The position numbers and the translations under genes were made by a program. Shown in pieces: positions 34,515-39,041 of a stretch of DNA of 39,041 nt (its first letter is position 1; the number at the start of each line of letters is the position of its first letter). Under the pieces are notes generated by a model. It was given only the letters and a program-made list of their open reading frames with translations. It was not told the origin of the DNA and did not search any database. Source of the stretch: Deltaproteobacteria bacterium (GTDB lineage: Bacteria; Desulfobacterota; DSM-4660; Desulfatiglandales; HGW-15). Location of the stretch: positions 1 through 39,041 of the forward strand of contig JAFGGA010000221.1 in NCBI GenBank assembly GCA_016930835.1, written 5' to 3'.

Positions 34515-35006
34515 TTGTTAAGCAAAATAGAAAATTTTCTTCATCGGTTATGCAGCTGGTTTGAGTGGGTCAGCGTTGTAGCCATTCTGTTGATAATGAC
34601 AATCACCTGTGTTGATGTCGTGGGCGCGAAAGTATTCAAATCACCGGTCTTTGGTGCACTCGACATCGTCACGCTTGCCCAGCTGATAGCTATCTCTTTC
34701 GCAGCCTCCATGACTCTGAATCTGGGCAGGCATGTTCAAGTAGATTTTTTCTTTGATATATTGCCAAAGTATGCACGGACCGTAATAAATATTATTATTC
34801 TTTTACTGGGTTTAGGGCTTTTTATCATCATCATTTGGCGGCTTGGAATGCTGGGTTATTCTTTTCAAAAAACAGGCGAGTACAGCCCTACCGCATATAT
34901 ACCATTTTATCCTTTCGCTTATGGTGTTTCCTTCGGGACTATTCCTGTATTTTTGGTAATGCTAATGGACTTGGTTAAATCCTTTAAAAGGAGGGAGCCT
35001 AAATGA
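34515..35006 (+). CDS. dctQ: TRAP transporter small membrane subunit (DctQ family)
   Basis: This 163-residue protein has four hydrophobic helices (about 17-35, 47-65, 88-108, 130-151), the usual DctQ topology. Conserved-looking pieces are VDVVGAKVF, QLIAISFAASMTLNLGRHVQVDFFFD and SPTAYIPFYPFAYG. The start is TTG 34515, supported by GAGGG seven bases upstream. It overlaps dctM by four bases (ATGA), so the membrane subunits are translationally coupled. Confidence 0.92.
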   Translation: MLSKIENFLHRLCSWFEWVSVVAILLIMTITCVDVVGAKVFKSPVFGALDIVTLAQLIAISFAASMTLNLGRHVQVDFFFDILPKYARTVINIIILLLGLGLFIIIIWRLGMLGYSFQKTGEYSPTAYIPFYPFAYGVSFGTIPVFLVMLMDLVKSFKRREPK

Positions 35007-36307
35007 GCCCAGCGACTACCGGCCTGATCGGAATTGTTCTTCTTATCGTCCTTTTCATGCTCAGAATGCCGGTTTCATTTGCCATGGTCTTGGTTGGTTT
35101 CCTCGGTTTTGCCTATTTAACAAACCTGGAGGCCGCCCTGAACCTCTTGGGGCGTGATATTTTTGATACGTTTTCATCTTACCCCTTAACCGTTATCCCC
35201 ATGTTTATCCTCATGGGTACATTCGCCTTTGCTTCCGGGATCAGTCAAAGACTTTTCAAGACGACCTATGCCTGGATAGGTCATTGGAAAGGCGGCCTGA
35301 CCATTGCCACCGTCTTTGCCAGCGCGGGTTTCGGCGCCATCTGTGGGTCGAGCACGGCAACGGCCGCAACCATGGGCAAGATATCATTACCGGAGATGAA
35401 AAAATACCATTATGACGATACACTTGCCAGCGGTACCGTCGCTGCCGCCGGAACATTGGGTATCCTCATACCGCCAAGCACCATCCTCATCGTCTATGGG
35501 ATATTAACGGAGGAATCCATTGGTAAACTTTTTATCTCGGGGGTATTGCCAGGAATAATATTGAGTATTTTATTTGCCATTACAGTAGCCATTCTTTGCT
35601 GGCGCAACCCCGCCATTGGCCCCTCCGGAATCAAATCCAGCTGGAAAGAGCGACTTCGGGCAACATCGGGTATCATTGAAGCCGTCATTCTATTCGCCTT
35701 GGCCATCGGAGGATTATTTGCCGGTTGGTTTAGCCCGACTCAATCCGGGGCAATCGGGGCCGGAGGCGCCTTGATTATCGGCTTGGCCAGAAGGCAGCTA
35801 AGTTGGCAGGCATTTATCGAGGCCTGTAGAGACGGGCTACGTACGTCATGTATGGTATTGTTTATTATCATGGGGGCCACCGTTTTTACCCATTTCATGG
35901 CTGTATCAAGACTTCCTTTTATCCTGGCTGACTGGCTCGGAGGACTTCCAATACATCCCATGGCCGTTATGGCGGTCATTATCTTTATCTATTTTATCGG
36001 CGGCTTTTTTATGGACGCTATGGGCCTGATCGTGGTTACCATTCCCATCTTTTTCCCGGTTGTTATGGAGCTTGGTTTTGACCCCATCTGGTTTGGGGTG
36101 ATCGTTGTACTCGTAGGGGAAATGGGTGTCATCACGCCACCGGTAGGTGTAAATGTATTCGTCATAAAAGGCATTGCCCCTGATATCCCACTGGAAAGGA
36201 TCTTTAAAGGTATCTTTCCATTCCTCGGTGCATTGATCATCATGTTGATCCTGCTGATGGTATTTCCTCAGCTTGCCACCTTTTTACCAAGCTTTGTCAC
36301 TTATTAA
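35003..36307 (+). CDS. dctM: TRAP transporter large membrane subunit (DctM family)
   Basis: This 434-residue multispanning protein (about 11-12 helices) forms the sodium-coupled translocation channel of the TRAP system. DctM-typical segments include FMLRMPVSFAMVLVGFLG, YPLTVIPMFILMGTFA, FGAICGSSTATAATMGKI, AAAGTLGILIPPSTILIVYG, and GEMGVITPPVGVNVFVIKG near the end. It starts inside dctQ with AGGAGG upstream. No terminator with a T-run follows; two small dyads (36323-36335 and 36343-36359) lie downstream. Confidence 0.95.
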   Translation: MSPATTGLIGIVLLIVLFMLRMPVSFAMVLVGFLGFAYLTNLEAALNLLGRDIFDTFSSYPLTVIPMFILMGTFAFASGISQRLFKTTYAWIGHWKGGLTIATVFASAGFGAICGSSTATAATMGKISLPEMKKYHYDDTLASGTVAAAGTLGILIPPSTILIVYGILTEESIGKLFISGVLPGIILSILFAITVAILCWRNPAIGPSGIKSSWKERLRATSGIIEAVILFALAIGGLFAGWFSPTQSGAIGAGGALIIGLARRQLSWQAFIEACRDGLRTSCMVLFIIMGATVFTHFMAVSRLPFILADWLGGLPIHPMAVMAVIIFIYFIGGFFMDAMGLIVVTIPIFFPVVMELGFDPIWFGVIVVLVGEMGVITPPVGVNVFVIKGIAPDIPLERIFKGIFPFLGALIIMLILLMVFPQLATFLPSFVTY

Positions 36308-36413
36308 ATGTCTTGAATTCTCAGCATAATATGCTATGTCACTGAAAATATAATTTTCACAGACTGTGGTAAAAATTCAAACCAGAGGTATATACTATCG
36401 TTATTTGATTCTT
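36308..36413. other. Intergenic segment after dctM with two small dyads
   Basis: AGCATA-A-TATGCT (36323-36335) and TGAAAAT-ATA-ATTTTCA (36343-36359) are perfect inverted repeats. They could be a weak terminator pair or operators. The rest of the 512-bp gap to the PaaK gene is filled by the nested repeat elements annotated next. Confidence 0.4.
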
Positions 36414-36803
36414 GAAATTTTGTAACAATTTGGCTCTTTTTAAAACCCAAACATTGATGGTCTCGTAAAAAGTCGAAAAACACGCGTTTTTGTCTTTCCG
36501 GCCTACCTGTGCGTGTCCGCACGCAGGCAGGTGAAGACCGGATTCTAGTTTTTTCAAATAATTCATGGACTCTGGACCCCGGCTGCAGTCTATCCCATAC
36601 TTGATACGGGACCGGGGTGACGACTTTTTACGAGATCTTCAAACATTGGATTCCGCGATCAAGTCGCGGAATGACGGGCAGAAAACAGAAATGACAAGTT
36701 ACTGTTCTGTAACCGAGAACTACATAGGTCATTTCGCGACTTGATCGCGGAATCCATGAATTTGACCAAAGTTTTTCAACACTCTAAAATCATACGAAAT
36801 TTC
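36414..36803. repeat. 198-bp palindromic element, copy 2, interrupted by MITE copy D
   Basis: Ends GAAATTTTGTAACAATTT (36414) and, in complement, GAAATTTCGTATGATTTTAG (ending 36803) match copy 1 at 23527-23724. The interior palindrome, GGATTCCGCGATCAAGTCG and its complement, is kept. The span is 390 bp; removing the 183-bp insert and one 9-bp target duplication leaves 198 bp, the length of copy 1. The right end lies just before the AAGGAG binding site of the PaaK gene. Confidence 0.85.
36457..36639. mobile_element. MITE-like element, copy D (183 bp), nested
   Basis: Ends ATGGTCTCGTAAAAAGTCG (36457) and, in complement, AAGATCTCGTAAAAAGTCG (ending 36639) form a 19-bp inverted repeat with only a few mismatches at the outer edge. 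A perfect 9-bp target duplication, CAAACATTG, flanks it (36448-36456 and 36640-36648). Internal palindromes occur around GTGCGTGTCCGCACGC and around GACCCCGG and CCGGGGTGA. It is the best preserved copy in the window and has no coding capacity. Confidence 0.92.
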
Positions 36804-36819
36804 AATAAAAGGAGTAGCC

Positions 36820-38154
36820 ATGTATTCCGACCAGAAATATTGGAATCCTATTCTGGAAACGCTTCCACATGAGAAGCTTCGAGATCTCCAATTAAAAAAA
36901 TTCAAACGGATATTTCGGTGGGGTTATGACCATTCGAAATTTCATCGGGCTCTATATGATAAGGCAGGAATCAAGCCGGATGATATTCGGTCCTTTGATG
37001 ATATCCGGAAGATCCCGGTCGTCGAAAAATCCATGATGAGGGAGATTCAACGGAAGGACCCATTCCCTTATGGTGATATGCTCTGCGTACCGCTTGAGGA
37101 GGTTTCCGAATACCGCCAGACTAGCGGCACCACAGGACAACCCGTGTATCAGGCCGATACCTGGCAGGATTGGGAATGGTGGTCCGAGTGCTGGTCCTTT
37201 ATCCTATGGGCTCAAGGCTATCGACCAAAGGACCGTGTTTTTCTCCCCTTTGGATATAATGTCTTTGTCGCTTTTTGGGCCGGTCATTATGCGGCCGAAA
37301 AGATCGGGGCCGAAGTGGTTCCCGGTGGGGTTCTAGATACCCAGGCAAGGATACTGAAGATCCAAGAAATTCACGCAACCGCCATGATGGCCACGCCGAC
37401 CTATGTTCTTGGCATGGCCGATACCGCCAAAAATAAAATGGGTATTGATCCCAGATCATTAACCATTAATAAAATCACATGTGCGGGTGAACCCGGGGCC
37501 AGTATTCCAACAACCAAAGCAAGGATGGAAGAGGCATGGAACGCGAAAGTCTATGACCATGCCGGTGCGACGGAAATCGGGGCCTGGAGTTTTGAATGCA
37601 TTGAGCAATCCGGTGGGTTGCATGTCAACGAAGCCTTTTTTCTGGTGGAGATCCAGGATATTGAGACCGGGGAATATATAGAGGAGCCTGGCCGTCGAGG
37701 CAAGATGATCATTACTGCTCTTGACAGGATCGGGCAGCCTTGCATCCGCTTTGATTCCAAAGACGTGATTATGTGGGCTTCAGACCCCTGCCCATGCGGC
37801 AGAACTTTTCGTCGAATCAAGGGGGGCGTGATAGGTCGTGCAGACGACATCACTAAAGTAAAAGGCGTTCTCCTTTCACCCGCCGCAATAGAAGAGGTGG
37901 TAAGAGGGATCACAGGCCTAAGTGATGAATTCGAGGTTATTGTGGATAAAAAAGGGGATGTGGATCGGATTACACTTAAAATTGAACTCATGCCCGATGC
38001 GGTCAACCGGAAAGACCCTATTGAGGCGGAGCTCAAAGATCAACTCCGATTAAAAACAAACCTCGGGTATATATTGGAGTTTCATGAATTCGGGTCTTTG
38101 CCCAGGTATGAAGTGAAAGCGAAACGATTTAAAGACCTCAGAGAAAAACATTAG
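36820..38154 (+). CDS. Phenylacetate-CoA ligase family protein (PaaK-like)
   Basis: This 444-residue adenylate-forming enzyme is of the PaaK type, which activates phenylacetate or related aryl acids to CoA thioesters. The ATP motif is SGTTGQP (102-108), followed by AGEPGASIP, HAGATEIG, FDSKDVIMW and CPCGRTFRRIKGGVIGRADD, the usual PaaK C-terminal hinge. The N-terminus YWNP, RDLQLKKFKRIFRWGYDHSKFHRALYDKAGI is also characteristic. AAGGAG lies eight bases upstream. Length is normal. Benzoate or other aryl substrates are equally possible. It stands 0.5 kb downstream of the TRAP genes, beyond a repeat insertion, and is followed by a small ORF with its own binding site. Confidence 0.92.
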   Translation: MYSDQKYWNPILETLPHEKLRDLQLKKFKRIFRWGYDHSKFHRALYDKAGIKPDDIRSFDDIRKIPVVEKSMMREIQRKDPFPYGDMLCVPLEEVSEYRQTSGTTGQPVYQADTWQDWEWWSECWSFILWAQGYRPKDRVFLPFGYNVFVAFWAGHYAAEKIGAEVVPGGVLDTQARILKIQEIHATAMMATPTYVLGMADTAKNKMGIDPRSLTINKITCAGEPGASIPTTKARMEEAWNAKVYDHAGATEIGAWSFECIEQSGGLHVNEAFFLVEIQDIETGEYIEEPGRRGKMIITALDRIGQPCIRFDSKDVIMWASDPCPCGRTFRRIKGGVIGRADDITKVKGVLLSPAAIEEVVRGITGLSDEFEVIVDKKGDVDRITLKIELMPDAVNRKDPIEAELKDQLRLKTNLGYILEFHEFGSLPRYEVKAKRFKDLREKH

Positions 38155-38180
38155 TCATTAATAAATAATAAGAGGTGATC

Positions 38181-38354
38181 ATGATTGATCAAATAAATAT
38201 AAAAGAAATTGATAAAAAGTTACAACAAATAAAAAAATTAGCAGAGGATTTAGCTGATAAAGGTAAAAATTTCCCATCCCTGTATCGAAACAGCCGTCGA
38301 ATCCTCGCCGGCATTAAAATGCTAGAGCTCAATATCTCGGATCTTAAGGACTGA
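38181..38354 (+). CDS. Small conserved-looking protein downstream of PaaK
   Basis: This 57-residue reading frame starts with MIDQINIKEIDKKLQQIK and ends RILAGIKMLELNISDLKD. An AGAGGTG ribosome-binding site lies five bases before the ATG, and it follows the PaaK stop by 26 bases on the same strand. The N-terminal half is a charged helix with heptad-like spacing of Ile and Leu; the second half is basic (YRNSRR) and then amphipathic. No signal or cysteine is present. It may be a partner or regulatory peptide of the ligase module; I cannot name a family. The good binding site and even codon usage support a real gene. Confidence 0.65.
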   Translation: MIDQINIKEIDKKLQQIKKLAEDLADKGKNFPSLYRNSRRILAGIKMLELNISDLKD

Positions 38355-38407
38355 ACTGTTTAATTCGTATTCATCCGGAAATAGGCAATTTCAGGACGAA
38401 GCCTTTG

Positions 38408-38484
38408 GCAGTCAGCAATCCGCCCTCAGCCCACCATTTGTTTTGGGGACTTCGGCTGACTGCTGAAAGCTGATGGCTGGTGGC
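38408..38484. repeat. CAGC-rich imperfect inverted repeat, copy 2
   Basis: Arms at 38408-38431 (GGCAGTCAGCAATCCGCC) and 38451-38484 (GGCTGACTGCTGAAAGCTGA) pair imperfectly. It is related to the structure at 27338-27417 and lies between the small gene and the rRNA terminator. Confidence 0.5.
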
Positions 38485-38535
38485 GTGAGTCCAGAAACCT
38501 CATTTTATGAATGCGCACAAATGTTATATTGCCAG

Positions 38536-38569
38536 ATAAAAAAAGGCCCCTCAAAATTTGAGGGGCCTT
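38536..38569 (-). terminator. Intrinsic terminator of the rRNA operon
   Basis: A 13-bp perfect stem, AAGGCCCCTCAAA with TTTGAGGGGCCTT (38543-38569), is followed on the minus strand by seven T residues. It lies just beyond the 3' end of 5S rRNA. Confidence 0.9.
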
Positions 38570-38578
38570 GATATTTAA

Positions 38579-38695
<117 letters not shown>

Positions 38696-38791
38696 AAACC
38701 ATATATCTCATCTAGATTTTCTCTTCTTCATTTACTTAGAAAAGAACTAAAATACAGGGCCTAAAAATTCAAAACACATAAATGGTAGATA

Positions 38792-39041
38792 TGGCCAAGC
38801 CTCACGACCAATTAGTACCAGTTAGCTTAATGTGTTACCACACTTACACATCTGGCCTATCAACCTCGTAGTCTACGAGGGGTCTTCAGCTCTCCCTGAC
38901 AAGTCAAGGAGAAAGGGATATCTTATCTTGAGGTTGGCTTCCCGCTTAGATGCCTTCAGCGGTTATCCATTCCGAACATAGCTACCCAGCAATGCCGCTG
39001 GCGCGACAACTGGAACACCAGAGGTTCGTCCATCCCGGTCC
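38792..39041 (-). rRNA. rrl: 23S ribosomal RNA, 3' end (partial)
   Basis: The minus-strand sequence ends with the typical 3' tail GTACTAATTGGTCGTGAGGC. Further inside are CGAACCTCTGGTGTTCCAGT and GCTGAAGGCATCTAAGCGGG, conserved in domain VI. The gene runs off the right edge of the window. A spacer of about 96 bases separates it from 5S. The 3' end is estimated. Confidence 0.95.

Overview
The window looks like a chromosomal segment of an anaerobic member of the Desulfobacterota (former Deltaproteobacteria), possibly a relative of the aromatic-degrading sulfate reducers. This is inferred from gene content: a class III (oxygen-sensitive) ribonucleotide reductase, a RACo-type activator of corrinoid proteins, a TRAP uptake system next to two acyl/aryl-CoA ligases, large PAS/GAF hybrid kinases, and many short dispersed palindromic repeats. 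No diagnostic 16S sequence lies inside, so the placement is tentative.

Layout. (1) 62-5044, minus strand: a five-gene run reading LysM/SPOR lipoprotein, coaBC, family-4 uracil-DNA glycosylase, nfeD, slipin. The middle genes overlap by a few bases. A small mobile element sits between nfeD and slipin. (2) 5358-6644: purD behind a near-perfect sigma70 promoter. (3) 6809-9820: a radical SAM protein (minus) and an orphan membrane histidine kinase (plus). (4) 9860-12849: nrdD-nrdG, preceded by a promoter carrying two NrdR-like boxes 31 bp apart. (5) 12858-17809: a GAF-PAS-PAS hybrid kinase, a Cys-rich protein gene split by a frameshift in an A8 tract, and an MFS transporter. (6) 18131-27285: a complete MoxR/Bat (aerotolerance-type) locus: moxR, DUF58, a short BatD-like protein, batA, batB, batC, batD, batE. 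Repeat elements interrupt it in two places. (7) 27480-30305: RACo and a uroporphyrinogen-decarboxylase-like (MtaA-type) methyltransferase. (8) 30592-38354: an EntE-like ligase, a Crp/Fnr regulator, TRAP genes dctPQM, a PaaK-type phenylacetate-CoA ligase and a 57-residue protein. This is plausibly an uptake-and-CoA-activation module for an organic, perhaps aromatic, acid. (9) 38536-39041: the 3' end of an rRNA operon on the minus strand (part of 23S, 5S, terminator).

The most distinctive feature is the repeat landscape. Four copies of one MITE-like element (three exactly 183 bp, one shortened to 131 bp) have 19-bp terminal inverted repeats and 8-9 bp target duplications at sites resembling CAAnATTTG. 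One copy is nested inside a second, 198-bp palindromic element. Removing the 183-bp insert and one 9-bp duplication restores exactly the 198-bp length of the uninterrupted copy elsewhere in the window. These insertions have touched genes: the nfeD stop codon lies on an element boundary, the C-terminus of the first BatD-like protein is encoded by another repeat, and batA has lost any visible ribosome-binding site next to an element.
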